Both the position numbers and the translations under genes were made by a program. Positions 1 through 12,640 of a DNA stretch of 64,000 bases are shown here, one piece after another; within the stretch, counting starts at the first letter, position 1, and every line of letters starts with the position of its first letter. The notes below the pieces were generated by a model. It did no database searches, had not been told where the DNA came from, and was given only the letters and a program-made list of their open reading frames with translations. Origin of the DNA: Anaeramoeba flamelloides (Eukaryota > Metamonada > Anaeramoebidae); the NCBI GenBank assembly GCA_027625915.1, contig JANTQA010000057.1:10602001-10666000 (forward strand). The letters run 5' to 3'.

Positions 1-1399
1 TATAATTCGCTAATAACTGCGTTACGTCAATATCCAGAAATCAATGTTGCCAAATTTTTAATCGAAGAGGGTGCAGATTTATATTCTCCTGATATTTTAG
101 GCTATTTCCCTTTTGTTTATGCTTTAAGAAAAAATAATACAAATTTCCTCATGTATCTGATAAAAAAGGGATTTAAAATTACCACAACCTGCCCAAAGCT
201 AAACTTTATCCATAGTATTAACCAGACCACAAAAGAATCATTTCTTGAAACTATCAAATGGAGTGCATTGAATTATACGGTTAAAAGGGCCAATAAGTTG
301 TGTCGCATTTGCCCCAATATAACAATGGTCCATTATGCAATTTTCCAAGGGGTTTCAGTAAAAATTTTACAATTCTTGATCCAGAATGGCGCACCTTTTA
401 AAGTTCCAGATATATATGGCTATACACCGCTTCATTATACAATTGAAAATAATCTTTTTCACCATAATGAAATATTAATTAAAGAGGGTCAAAAACTTGA
501 TAAAAATTATCCAGATGGCACAAGTATTCTTAAAATGGCTCTACTGAAAAATAATTCAGATAGGATAATCGAATTATTAATAAAAAACAATGCAAAATTT
601 TCAAAAGGTGATAGAATATCCACAATATTGGATTTGATTTTAAAAAAACATGCGTCGACAGATATTATTACAATGTTTTCCAAACATTATATTCCAATTC
701 ATTATCCTTTTTCTAATGTAAGTTGCCCCCTCTAGGCCTTTATTATTATTTTTTCGTATACTTTTTATTTTTTTTTCAATTACTTTTTATTTTTTTTTCT
801 TTTACTTTTTATTTTTTTTTTTTTATTTATTTATTTGGTGTTGTTTTGTTATTTATAATTATTAAAAGATTTAATAAATTCATTTTCAATATATTTTGAA
901 TCATTTATTCTGTCAAAATTAGAATAATTTTATTATTAATAATAAAATGTTATTAAATAATGATAAAAAAAAATAATTTTTTTTTTCAAAATTATTAGAT
1001 TATATGATTAACGAGCCATAAATAATTTAAAATAGAAATAAATTGTATCAAAAGACATTTAATTAATATTTATTGTATAAATTTACATGAATTATTATTA
1101 TTATTATTTATTTTTTTTTTTGTATTTTTTTTTTTTGATCTGTAAAATTTTATAATTATTCTTTATAATAATTAAATAGGTACAAACTCTAAACAAATTA
1201 TTAAAAAGAAAAAAAACATTTGGGTTTATTAGAAACTTGTCTTAAAAGTGGGGTTGATCCAAATAATTATTTGACTGTAAATCATTTTCTTGTTTTGTAT
1301 TTATGTTATTAATCTATTGATTAATTAATTTGTTTTTTTTTTATTGATTGATTGTTTGTTTGATTAATTAAATTTATTTTCTTTTATTTTAAATATGGT

Positions 1400-1469
<70 letters not shown>

Positions 1470-2455
1470 GCAATAATAAACAGTATACAATTCCATTAAT
1501 GAATGCTTTAAGGGAGGAAAATATTCAAGGAATTAAATTATTATTACAATATGGAGCCAATCCGTATTTACCTGATCAACAAACCCAACTCACTCCCTTT
1601 GAGACAACATCTAATAACCAAATTAAAGAAGGGTTTAAATTCTGGAATAGTATTGTGTCTGATTTTGAAAGGTTGATGAATTTAGAAGAATCTTGTGATT
1701 TTGAATTACAATTGCAAAATAAAAAAAAACATTTCTGGCTTCATAAATTAATGATTAAATGTAGATTAGGATTTCAAATAGATTTTGATAAATTTACAGA
1801 AATATTATCACCATTAGAATATGATCAAGTAAAAATAATTATCAAATGGATTTACACTGGAACTGTATCCCAAAGGCAAGGGGAATCTGTATACGATGTT
1901 ATTAATTTATTTGGAATATCAAAAGAATTGTTTAAAAAAAAAACAGGAAAACTGGGATTGGTTCATGACTTAAATAATTTATATTTAGATCAAAAATCTA
2001 AAGATTTTACTATTCTTCTAGATGATGAGAAATTAAAAAATATGCAAGACAACAAAGAAGAAGAAAAAAATATTTTGGAAGACAAAGTACACGCTCACAG
2101 ATTGATACTTCAGGCACGTTCGGATTTGTTCAGAGAATTGTTCGTAAATATAATTGATCAATCAATAAACCAAATACATGATTATACTAAAATTAGCTTT
2201 GAAGCTCTAAATAATTTAATTGGATTCCTATACACTGACCAAATTTCATATGATATACCTTTGGTGAATTTAAATGAATTAAAAGGTGCTAAAGAATTTT
2301 ATAAATTATCCAATTATTCGAATTTATATGTTCGAATTAAGCAAATTAAAAATTCACATAAAATTCAAAAGAAAACAAGAAAAACCGTTCTAGCTTCCGA
2401 AACATTTAAGATACGGAGACCATCCCCCATTTGGGTAGATACAGATTTTTGGTAA
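1..2455 (+). CDS. ankyrin-repeat BTB/POZ protein, 5' partial, three exons seen
   Basis: Ankyrin repeats followed by BTB, a layout usual for protein-binding scaffolds or cullin-3 adaptors; the partner is unknown. The frame is open from base 1, so the gene starts outside the window. Exons are 1-717, 1180-1276 and 1484-2455 (TAA), with introns 718-1179 (GTAAGT donor) and 1277-1483. Ankyrin-like units lie in exon 1 (YGYTPLHYTIENNLFHHNEI is the clearest) and run through exons 2 and 3 (LLETCLKSGVDPN, then IKLLLQYGANP). Numbered from the Met codon at 1499, residues 65-145 look like a degenerate BTB fold and 168-282 like a second BTB (SKDFTILLDD, then VHAHRLILQARSDLFRELF). The tail is basic. Exon 2 is 97 nt where phase needs a multiple of three: the reading changes frame inside an eight-A run (1209-1216), so either one A is surplus in the sequence, or the acceptor differs, or the copy is damaged. 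Family assignment is firm; exon 2 borders are less so. Confidence 0.82.
1399..1467. repeat. (TA)n microsatellite in intron 2 of the ankyrin-BTB gene
   Basis: About 66 bases of nearly pure TA sit just upstream of the acceptor of the third exon. Similar TA runs occur near 21438-21460, 30741-30767, 42603-42638 and 62399-62420, the last directly abutting a transposon end. Confidence 0.95.
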
Positions 2456-2991
2456 TACAATTATGATTGAAAACATAAACTTTTATATTAAGTTGGCTTT
2501 TAAAATGCACCCGACAGAGCTGAAAAGAATCGTCCTCAAATACAGGGGATTTTTGGATATTGGTACCACATTGTTTTTTTTTTTCCCCCCCCCCCCCGAC
2601 TGTAGATATAGACATATTTTAAAAAGACCATGATCTGGAAAATATTGTTAGGTGGCTTTATCGAGCTTGAATTGTTGAAAATGGGAAAATTGAGAAACAC
2701 ATTTTCAATAATTCGTTTACACAATCAAAAATTAACTAATAAAAAAAAAGAAAATATTTTTCTAATATCTTGAAAACATCTTAATAGTACAATTATCTTT
2801 CCAATCGGGTTAATTTTGCAGTATATATAAATATATTAAACTAAAAATCTTTCATGACATGTTATAAATTATTTATCTCTTTTCTGTTTAAATTATTTAT
2901 TTGAATTAATAAAAATGTTTTTATTTGGTAAACTTTTTACTTTTTCAAGCATCCCTTTTAAGTTGTTTGGGTTTATCCTCTTTTCTTTTTT

Positions 2992-3547
2992 CTAACCCCC
3001 GTTCCACTCAAAGTGTCCAGCCAAAACTGAAAAATTCACTTTTTTTGAAGAAACAGCCAAAAAAGTATAATTTAGAAATAAGAGAAATAAAAAATTCCAG
3101 ATAAAAGTTGATATAATACATTAGAGAAATATACGAACAATCGTTAAATTTTCAAAAAAAAAATTTTTAAAAAAATATTTGTACACCTATTCATAGAAAC
3201 ATCTCATGCAACATTTTTCAATCTCTTTAGAAAATTAAAAATTGTCCACAAGAAGATTTTTTAATGGTAAGTGTATGTATTTTTAAAAGAAATATATAAC
3301 CTCAATTTTCTTTACGTTTATTTAAATTATCAAAGATTTTTTTTGGAATTATACTTTCTGAAAAAGAAAAAAAAAAAAAAGTACAGAAATAATCACAAAA
3401 CAAAAATAAGAAATTTGACAAAATTAGATAAAATGATTCAGATATAAAAATTGAAAATTACTTTTGAGTAGAATAATGAATTAAACCCCTAATAATATGT
3501 TCTCTTTATTTAATAAAAATAGGCACCCTTTTATGAAAAGAGATTAT
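2992..3547. mobile_element. family F1 terminal-inverted-repeat element, diverged copy
   Basis: The left end (TTCCACTCAAAGTG) and right end (GGCACCCTTTTATGAAAAG, then AAACTC just outside) resemble the ends of the F1 copies at 21724-22312, 31089-31666, 59106-59816 and 62421-63112. The interior shares blocks with 21724-22312, such as TTTAGAAATAAGAG and the LINE-like spacing of A-rich runs. No ORF is seen. It is an old copy and its borders are approximate. Confidence 0.5.
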
Positions 3548-3559
3548 AAACTCAAATTC

Positions 3560-4110
3560 AAAAATTTACACACAGTTTAAAAATGGTCCTAGCAATCATA
3601 ATAATACAATTTCATTCAAATTGGAAATAATTTTTATTATTGTGTAAATATGAAAACCATTTTTTCTTCTTTTTAGTTTTTTATTTTCATTACATTTTTA
3701 TAAATTACCTAACTTTTTTCAGTTAATCAAATTTTTTTTCAATGATTGATATTAGGTTAAAGTCAAGTTTCAAATAGAAGAACCCAAATAAAATTAGTTG
3801 AAAGTATCTAACATTTTTATTGATCAATGATTTCTAATAGAATTTTTACAAATTTAGCAATAGATTTTTTAGTATTGCTCTTTTCAAAATATTTAACACA
3901 CCCTTGATTTATTAGTATTTGTATTGATAATTATTTATTTTTTGTTTTGTAAGTATTGTAATTTTTAAACAAGTTCTAACATTTCAATTAGTGAATGGTT
4001 CTGATTTGGTATTTCTTCATGAACTAATTATATAAGATTTTTTATTCACAAATTGAATTTCGGTGTATTAAATATTTTGAATTGGGGTTTATTTCATTAG
4101 TACCCCAAAT
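3560..4110 (+). repeat. dispersed repeat family F3, copy 1
   Basis: About 550 bp similar to 52140-52700 in the same orientation, and more weakly to 60000-60560 and 61135-61450. Shared landmarks are TTTCATTCAAATTGGAAATA, the block AAATAAAATTAnTTG, ATTGATCAATGATTTCTAAT-like text, and a right end near GAATTGGGGTTTATT. No terminal repeats or coding potential were found. Confidence 0.6.
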
Positions 4111-4985
4111 ATACTAATTGCCTTCAAAACAAAAGCTTTAAAATGAATTGTTAGCAAAGGATTCTAAGATATAAAATTTATAAAAAATTATCTTGGAAAG
4201 AAAATTTTATTTTTAAAAATTGAGTAGTTACGTATTCAATAAAAAAATAATTTGAAAAAAAAATTTTCAACATTGGGAATTTTTTATTGGTAAATGTGAT
4301 TATATTTCTCATTCGAAATTTTGTCAAATAAATTTTTTTTTTTTTTTAACTAGTTTTTCTACACATCATTTTATCCAAAGTTTTAATGATTTAAACACAC
4401 CATTCTTTCCTGAAAATTTTTTGGGTATCCTTTGTACCCCAGCATTGTATAAAATGCTTGATTAAATAATTTATTCATTACAAAAGTTATTTTTTTTTGG
4501 AACCTAAGATAAAAAAATAATAATAAAATAGCCTTTTTTCTAGTCATATTTATATTGTTTATTTCTAGTAAAAAGATCTTTTTTAAATAATACTCTACTG
4601 ATTATGAGTATTATTGAATTTTTCTCTTTTTTTTGTTTTTTTTTTTTTGAAATAAATATTTCAATTCTTGTAAATGGTGTCTTAATATTAAAAACAGAAG
4701 AGGTGGGGGAATAGAAGAAATGTGAATTTTCTCAAGATCTTAATTAACCAGTTATAATTTTCTTCAAATAAATAAATTTTAAAATGTGTTGTTATTAATG
4801 AGTGTTGGTTATTTTGAGAATTTTAAAAGGCATGAAGAAAATAACTTTTTAAAAAGGTTGAAATTGGGAAACAATTACTTTTTTAGTTGATAGTCTCTTA
4901 TTTTAAAACAGTTTTAAATAATATAAAAATTCATCTAGCTTTTAAGATCTAAAAAGAATATTAAACTACAAAGAAATTTTTTTTT

Positions 4986-5187
4986 TACAGTCAGTTCCAC
5001 TTTTAAGACACAAACTTTCAAGGAAATTTAAGGCACAATAAACAATCTCAAATTAAGTAAAAAAATTCAGATTACAGTAAAATAAATTGTAAAATAAAAA
5101 ATTCCAAATTTTGTGCCTTAATTTGAGAATTTTTTTATACCTTAAATTTCGTTGAAAGTTTGTGCCATAAAAGTGGAATTGACTGTA
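4986..5187. mobile_element. Tc1/mariner-like MITE, copy 1
   Basis: A 200 bp palindromic element. The ends read TACAGTCAGTTCCACTTTTA and its near reverse complement, and the inverted arms run for about 55 bases inward (AAACTTTCAAGGAAATTTAA). The CAGT start flanked by TA fits Tc1/mariner-type non-autonomous elements, which duplicate TA. Two more copies lie at 7065-7267 and 7447-7649. No transposase is encoded. Confidence 0.85.
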
Positions 5188-6639
5188 TTTTTTATGTTTT
5201 TATTTTTTTTTTTTTGCTTGAAAATCTGCACTATTTCAACAAATAATATCTCACAAAATTTGAACCATTGTTTAGAAAGCAAGTAGAGTATTTTTATTTC
5301 TGGGTGATTTAAATATCACCCTCTCCAGAAAAATATATTGCTTATTTTTTCAACTTTGTACAAAAAACGATAAATATTGTGGTATAACTTAGAAAATTTA
5401 TTTTATCAGTTAATTACCATTCAATAGCATTATATGTCTATTTGATTCTAAATGATTTAAAAATAAATAAAAAATTTAAATTTAATTTAATAAAAAAAAA
5501 TAATATTTTTTTTATTGTGAAATTTGGTAATTTTTTCAAAAGATTGTTTTTCAAATTTAAATTATTTGGCTAATAGTTTGAGTCAGATTAATAATTCATT
5601 TTTTTTTTTAATTTTTACAATTTTTTAATTTATAATTGTTTGACATAGAAACATAAAATAAACACTATTATTATAGAATACACCATATATCAAAAATTAT
5701 TTTCCAAGATCTAAGTTGATTTAGATTGAAAATTTCAATTTTACAAATATCTTATTTGAATTTTTACTAATAAAAAAATTCAAAAAATTTTTTCTTGGTT
5801 TTGAAGATTATTTTATTAAATTTGTCTAGTATTTAAAAATTATTTTTTATTCTTTTTACAAATTTAGGGCTGATTACTTTTTCTATTAAAAATGTTTTTA
5901 TTTATTTAATTCAAGTGTAATAAATTGAATTATTTAGCATTTTTTTTTTTCAGCAAAGTATTTTCTATTGTTTAAATAAAAGTTTTATAAAAATATTCAC
6001 ATTAAAATTTTAATTTTGGCATAAAGAAATAAATTTCATTTTTCTCTTGATTGGATATTTTTTGAAATTGTTTCAGTAAAAAAACAATGAAAATTTATCA
6101 AGTAATATATGTTTTTATTTATTTTTTTTTATCATAAAATTAACATGGTTGTTTGATTATTATTATTAATAAATCAATTTTTTGGGACTTTAATTACTCT
6201 TATTGTGATAAAATTTCTGATTTAAAAAATTAAAATAAAAATAAAAATCTTTAATAAAAATGTAATAATAGATAATAATTGATTTTGTTTTCAAAACAAA
6301 AAATAATACAAAAATGTAACTTACTTTATCTTTGAAATATTTTGACTTGTTCTTATAATTCAAATTTGATTAAAGGCAAATATGAAAAAAAAATATATTA
6401 GTACATCAATATCATTTAAAATCTTTTTTTTTAAACTTGATGAAATTTCTTCAAATATAAGGTGCTAAGAATATATAAATATACAGTCATTGAATGGTTT
6501 TCAATGGATAGAACCAATTTTCAATATACTATTGCGTAATTTTTACTAATGAATAAATTATTTATTAAAGTTATTTAGGTAATATTGGGAAACAAACAAT
6601 TAAAGCAAAAATGAGATGTTTAAATAATCAAAACTAGGT

Positions 6640-6925
6640 ATTTTTTGATGACTTGACAAATTTTTCAAAAAAAAAAAATAATAATAATAAATTGTGACAA
6701 AATTTACCTTAAAAATAATAAAATCACAAGAAAAAGAAATATTTTTCAACTGTTAAAAAAAATTTTTATAGTTATTTTTTTATTTTATATAACTAAACAG
6801 TTTTTAATTATAAATTTTTCAAAAGATAATTGTTTACTATTTTAAGATCTTTAAATATTATCTTCACAATTAAAATTAATCATTTTATTTCAAATGTAGT
6901 TAGGTTATAAGATGTTCTAAGGATT
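6640..6925 (+). repeat. dispersed repeat, paralogue of 62140-62400
   Basis: Shares AATTATAAATTTTTCAAAAG-type text, GATAATTGTTTA and ATTTTATTTCAAA in the same order and orientation as 62140-62400. It is non-coding and the borders are approximate. Confidence 0.5.
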
Positions 6926-7064
6926 TCATCTATTTATTTTTGAATAAAATTAATAAGTAACAATTGTTTAACAAAAATTCCTTCTTAAAAGATCTAAATT
7001 GAGAATGGTGGGGATGATGGAAATGTGAACCTAGGATAACTTTATTACTTTAAAAACAATTTCT

Positions 7065-7267
7065 TACAGTCAGTTCCACTTTTAAGGCACAAACTTTCAA
7101 CGAAATTTAAGGCACAAAAAAATCTCAAATTAAGGCATAAAATTCAGATTATAGTAAAATAATTTGTGTAAAAAAAAAATTCCAATAAATGAGCTTTAAT
7201 TTAAGATTTTTTTTTTGTACCTTAAATTTTTTTGGTAATTTGTATCCTAAAAGTGGAAATGGCTGTA
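7065..7267. mobile_element. Tc1/mariner-like MITE, copy 2
   Basis: Same family as 4986-5187. The left arm is intact (TACAGTCAGTTCCACTTTTA); the right arm is more diverged and ends GGAAATGGCTGTA. It is TA-flanked with no ORF. Confidence 0.82.
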
Positions 7268-7446
7268 AAAATATCTTTTTTTTTTAATTGGTGATAATCA
7301 ACAAGACGAAATTTTTATAAAAATTTTTTTGTATCTAAAAAGTATAGTTTTAGGAAAATCCCATTTGTATGAAAAAAACATTTATATTGTCAAGGAATCT
7401 TTTTTAGTACTTTACTGGTATTGGTATATAAGTGATGGGGTATCTT

Positions 7447-7649
7447 TACAGTCAGTTCCACTTTTAAGGTACAAACTTTCAACGAAATTTAAGGCACAAT
7501 AAAAATCTCAAATTAAGGAACAAAATTCAGATTCTAGTAAAATAAATTGTAAAACAAAAAAATTTCCAAAATTTGTGCCTTAATTTGAGATTTTTATTGT
7601 GCCTTAAATTCCGTTGAAAGTTTGTGCCTTAAAAGTGAAACTGACTGTA
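7447..7649. mobile_element. Tc1/mariner-like MITE, copy 3
   Basis: Same family, and the best preserved: left TACAGTCAGTTCCACTTTTA, right end GTGAAACTGACTGTA, with the inner arms TTTCAACGAAATTTAAGGCA and the complementary sequence nearly perfect. The transcript would fold into one long hairpin. Confidence 0.87.
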
Positions 7650-7959
7650 TATTCAATTATTTTTTTAACTAAGAAAATTTCAAACAAGTGGATTGTAATT
7701 TGGGATCTCTCTTCACTTTTTTATTTATTTATTTAATTTTATATTTGAAAAATGGTTGATATTTTGAGTGAACTAAGAATATTAAACAATACAATATTTT
7801 CTAGATAAAAAAAAATACCTATTTGAAATTATAACCGTTTTTAATTTCTAATACCATTATAATAATAACTTAGATACTGTTACACAAAAAAAATTTTTCC
7901 ATTGAATTAATATTCAATTGAGTTATTTTTGGAACTATTAATGTAGTTGTTTCCAAGAC

Positions 7960-8090
7960 ATGGTTTTTGCTAGTTTAAAATTATTTTCCTCAATTAATAA
8001 TTGTAAAATCATAGATTTTACACTCAAATTTCCTTTCAGGGGGTTTAAATGTATGGACATTTAGAGTGTAATTTACACTTCACCTCAATA
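7960..8090 (+). mobile_element. LINE 3'-end fragment
   Basis: Matches the terminal coding stretch and 3' end of the LINE fragments at 12217-12640 and 24425-24662, here on the plus strand: an IIDFTLKF-like peptide, then GAGTGTAATTTACACTTC and an A-rich tail. Non-LTR elements are commonly 5'-truncated on insertion, as here. Confidence 0.6.
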
Positions 8091-8239
8091 TAAAGAATAA
8101 AAAAAAATCAGACATCATTTTTTCATACTTTTTGTTGAAACTAAACTAGGAAATATTTTAGACATTGCTTTTTTGAGCATAAAAAGTCTTTTACAATTTA
8201 CTAATCGGTCTAAAAAAATGTTTAGATACAATCTTATTA

Positions 8240-9350
8240 AATAGTAAAGTAATATTCATTGCAATATTGTCCAATCTGAATCAAAAAAAAAATCATTTTA
8301 AGTGAATTTTTCATAAGAAAAATTCAATAGAAATTTTTAAATATATGAACTTGAACATCCTTACTAAAAAAGATAAGTGTTGGGAAAGAAACAGAATAAT
8401 GATTTTCTTACCGAGAAAAAATTAATTTGATTTCAAACATACTCAATAAACAAATCTAACTATTGAAGATCACATTGCATATTAGTTTTAACCATGGGGT
8501 TACCAGAATTGTTTAAATGTCGTACACAGATCAAAATAATTCCATGAAAAAGGAATTATGATTATCTCTTTGTTTTTGATTTTTTCTTGATTTTTTTTCT
8601 GTTTTTTCTTGATTGGAGTTCCCAAGAACTCTTTCAAGTCTGGTATTTACTCTCTTTGATTTTTGAAGAGAATTCACATTACCGAGACCTAAAACATTTG
8701 GTTTATTTTTGGTGGCAATTTTTTTTGTTTGAATTATTTCTTACTAATATATATTGATTCTTTTTTTAAAAAAGAAATTGGGATAGAGGTTTTGTAGGTA
8801 AGGTGTTGTGGAATTTTAGAGACAAAAATCAAAATGAAAATTAAATTTGGAAAAATTAATAAAGTTTTTTCTGACGAAAAAAATTTTTTTGTATATAAAA
8901 AAGAAATTATGATCTTTCTTTGAATGGAAATGAGTATTTTGGTGAATTCTATTTGCCCTAAAAAAAATTGCCTGTCTTTTTGAAAATAATAAATTTACCA
9001 TACAATTAAAAAGAATAATATGTAAATTTTTACCAAATTATTCAATTTTTAGCACTTTGGGAAAAAAGAAAAACCCTTGGAACTTCAATCACATATCAAA
9101 TATAAATAATAACAACTTCTTGGCAATATCTCAAAGTTTGTCACTTTCAACCAAGATGTAATTTTCTCAAAAAGTGGTTGTTTCCCAACCTTCGTTTTAA
9201 TTTTTTGAAATAGAGTACAAATAAATTTAGTTAAAAATCAACTTTTTTTCCTTTTTAAATCTTACAGAACAAATATTTTATGAGAATTCCAATGACCAAA
9301 CCTTGATTAAAACACATAATATTTTCAATTTCAATTATGAGTAAAGTCTT
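8240..9350 (+). repeat. dispersed repeat F4, copy 1 (paralogue of 14985-16540)
   Basis: Ordered similarity over more than 1 kb with 14985-16540 in the Stealth intron. Landmarks are AATATTGTCCAATCTGAATC near the start, then GAACTTGAACATCCTTA, the block GAAATTGGGATAGAGGTTTT, and CTCAAAAAGTGGTTGTTTCC. No terminal repeats were found and no ORF looks real; the 61-codon frame on the minus strand is phenylalanine/lysine noise. Confidence 0.55.
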
Positions 9351-9730
9351 TAATAAAACATAAAACTTTAAAACAGTTTTCCTTCTGATCAATCTCAAAA
9401 AATTATTGAAAAAAATACCTGACATGATTAAAATTACGTACAGAATTTATTTTGTTGGTATTTGGATATTTTGATGAGTAATTGCTTTTATTTAATATGC
9501 AATTCTTTTTATAAATAATCCAACTTTTTCGAAATACTGGTATTTGTATTATAAATGGGAAAATTTTTCACTTGGTTTACAATTTCCTTTTTGAAATAGA
9601 TACACAAACTAAAAACTACTTCTTTAAGAACTTAATTTACGAAAGCAAAATATTTCAAAAGAAGTGAAATTTTTTTTTCCAGTTTACACTCCAATACCAA
9701 AAGAACTTTCAAATTATCGAATGGGGCTTC

Positions 9731-10154
9731 ACGATTATCAAAAATATAGATACTATTATCCACGTATAGTTCAAAACATGGCTGAAGTATGTACTTTACG
9801 TCTTTAGAAACAGAAAAACTTTAAAATTTCAAATTTTTCGGAATTGTAAATTCTACCTGATTAGAGTACTAATTGTAAATTGTTACTGAAAACTGATATC
9901 CAACTCTTTTTATTCAAAGGAAATAGATTATCGAGTTTCCAATAATTTTCTTTGACAAAAGTTAGTTTTATCAAAAATAGTATGGGCTGTGGAAAACAAT
10001 TGTAATAAAAAATGAGTAATATGATCAAGTTTAATTTAAAATTCTATAAAATTTAAAATTATCAAGTTCTTCTGTATCTAAAGACGTAAAGTACATACTT
10101 CAGCCATGTTTTGAACTATACACGAATAATAGTTTCTAAATTTTTGATAATCCG
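9731..10154. mobile_element. single foldback element with 85-base arms
   Basis: The left arm 9731-9815 is the near-exact reverse complement of 10070-10154 (shared core GGCTGAAGTATGTACTTTAC), with only a few mismatches, around a loop of about 255 bases that shows no coding potential. No second copy was seen in the window. High arm identity suggests recent origin or conversion between the arms. Confidence 0.8.
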
Positions 10155-10828
10155 AAAGGAAATTTATGTTATTTAAAACACCATTCCGTCGATCAAAAAA
10201 CAAGAATAAAAAATATGATCGCATAAATACATAGCAAACCTCTCAAAAAATCTATTTTTTCCAAAAAAAGGAGTTCGACTTTCGTTATCAAACAATTAAA
10301 GAAATACTCTTTAGTTGCCATAATTTAATGAACATAGGATCTGTTTATTAGTTTGGAAACATAAAGAAATGGGTTTGTATTAAAAAGGATTTTATTCAAA
10401 ATAATTGCCATTCACAAAACAATTTTCCTATTATTAAGAAATTCCAAAACAATTTTGCTATTATTAACGAGATAAAATCTTGTCAGGGTTTATTTTCTGT
10501 GACAGGTATTTTTTTCAGACATATAATTTACACCAAATTCAATCAAAAAGACGTAACTTTCAAAAAAATCTTAAAATTCTCTTCTTATTCATATTCTATC
10601 AATCTTTGTATATTGATTAGACATAAAAAATTAGAGAAAAGAATATCAAATATGTTGTTCTTTCTGACTTTGACACCACATTAATCTCTTGAAATTATTT
10701 CACAGAAGCACCAAAATCGACACATTTCATCAACATAAACAATTTCATTACCACTTTATTTCAAATACTGTTAAAACCAGAATAGATTCTAATCAAAATT
10801 TCATCACAAGCTCCAATAAGGAGGTTAC

Positions 10829-11262
10829 CATTGTTTGCAAAATAAATGGTACAAAATTTTCATTACACTTTCCAAAAAAAAATTTTATGAGTCTTGTAAC
10901 ATTTCAAATTTTTAATTCAAAAAACAAGCTCAAATCAATAATTCTCCATTTTAAAATTGTGAACTTGGGTTGATTTACTATTTGTTGAAAAATAAATGGA
11001 ACAAAATTTTCATTCAGCTTTCCAAAAAAAGATTTTCAAAGTCTTGTTACATTTCAAATTTTTAATTCTTAAAGTCAGCATAAATTATTAATTTCCCTTT
11101 TTGAATGGGAACTTTGATGATTTATATTTATAAGAGGAATTTTTTTAGGAAAGCTAAATGAAAATTTTGATCTTTTTATTTTGCAATTAACAGTATTTTT
11201 AATTCTTGATTTAGAAAGGTGATATGAAAATATTGATCTATTTGTTCGGTAATTGACAGTAA
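10829..11262. mobile_element. nested pair of MITEs (family M2)
   Basis: An intact M2 copy at 10976-11197 starts TACTATTTGTTG and ends CAATTAACAGTA, with TIR core AAAATTTTCATTCAGCTTTC. It sits inside an older copy, whose left half is 10829-10975 (GCAAAATAAATGGTACAAAA) and right half 11198-11262 (AGAAAGGTGATATGAAAATA). Insertion at a TA is consistent with the ends. Other M2 copies are 26346-26573, 34201-34430 and 55598-55830. Confidence 0.7.
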
Positions 11263-12216
11263 ATAAAATTTCTTAAAATATTGTTTCTTCAATGTGTTGA
11301 TATTAATGGGTTTTTACTTGACAAAATATGAAAAAAATTTTGTTTATTAATTGGAAATTAGTATTCCTGTTAAAAATGATTTTTCTTGGTTTGACTGAAT
11401 TTTGTATCATAATTATGTCTCAAAATGCAATTTTTACGCCCTTTGCCTAAATAATTTTTAAGACTCGTTTAGATACCTGATTCAAAATAAAAAGTGTTTT
11501 TCGTTTTTAAACAAGATAACCTATTCATTAAACTGATCAAACGAACTTTCAATAAAAAATTAGAAAATCTGGTATTTGTATGCAAAGTTCTGTTTTGAAA
11601 AAAAAACAATTGATCAAATTTGAAAAGTTTTATCCCACAAAATAGAGTTTATGGTTGGGGATAATTTTTTTCAAAAAAGTAAACTTTACAAAAAAATTAA
11701 AAATTTCCTGTGAAATTTATGAACAAATTGTCTTCCTAATTTATATTTCACTTAAAACATCAAGGACTTTATTTTCCAAACTAATTTAATCTCAGGTATA
11801 CAATTAGGGAGTTAATTAAATTTTACCTAAGAAATTCAAGAAGAAAAAAAACATGAACTATATTGTGAAATAGGATTATGGTTGATGGTGACACATTATT
11901 TTGATCACTGAAAGTAAATTTGATAAAAATATAAAACTCCTTAATGTACAGAATAAAGAAAATTTCAGAAAAAATATTCCCAAAAAAGGAACATTTTTAA
12001 ACGAATTTTAGGATTAAAAAAAATAGTAAAATAGGGAAAAATGGTATTTGAATAAGAAAATCCCAAAAAAATTTCACTTCATTTTTGATTACCTTTTTTA
12101 ATAAAGTGTCAAATTACAACACATTTCTTTGAAAACTGTCTTTAGAACAGAAAACTATCGAAAAATCTAAAAAAAAATTTTTTAACTTTTTGTTATGATT
12201 TTTTATTCTTGAGGAA

Positions 12217-12640
12217 AAAGTGTAAATTATAATCTAGATGCCCTTAGACTTAAATCCCCTTTCCGAAATTTAAGCACAAAATCAAAGATTTGTCGATTAT
12301 TAAATAATAAAAATAGTTTCGAACTCTCACAAAATACAATTATTTCACTAAGATTTATTTCTTTTAATTTGTTATAAAAAATTAATCTATTTTTGTCATA
12401 GGAAGGACATACCCATTAAAAAATGAACAATATTTTCTATAATTATCTTCTGTTCATACTTTAAACATGAAGGACAAAATATATTTGATTTTTTAATGAT
12501 TACATAGTAATAACCTATTAAGGCAATTAGTGTATGTTTTGAATTCTTGAATAGTTGAGTTTAAAGGAGAACTTTAATATTTTTGTGTTTTATAAAAAGA
12601 ATTTTGATATTTTATTAATGTGAAATAATTTGGTTGAGCT
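12217..12640 (-). mobile_element. LINE 3' end with zinc-knuckle C-terminus, truncated
   Basis: Read on the minus strand it encodes the C-terminus of a non-LTR retrotransposon ORF2: CPSCLKYEQ, then ENIVHFLMG, then SYDKNRLIFYNKLKEI and a terminal LSLRASRL. This has the C-x2-C...H...C layout often found after LINE reverse transcriptases. One frameshift separates the two halves. The 3' end carries the TAATTTACACT terminus shared with 24425-24662. The reverse transcriptase itself is absent, so this is a 5'-truncated relic. Confidence 0.7.
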
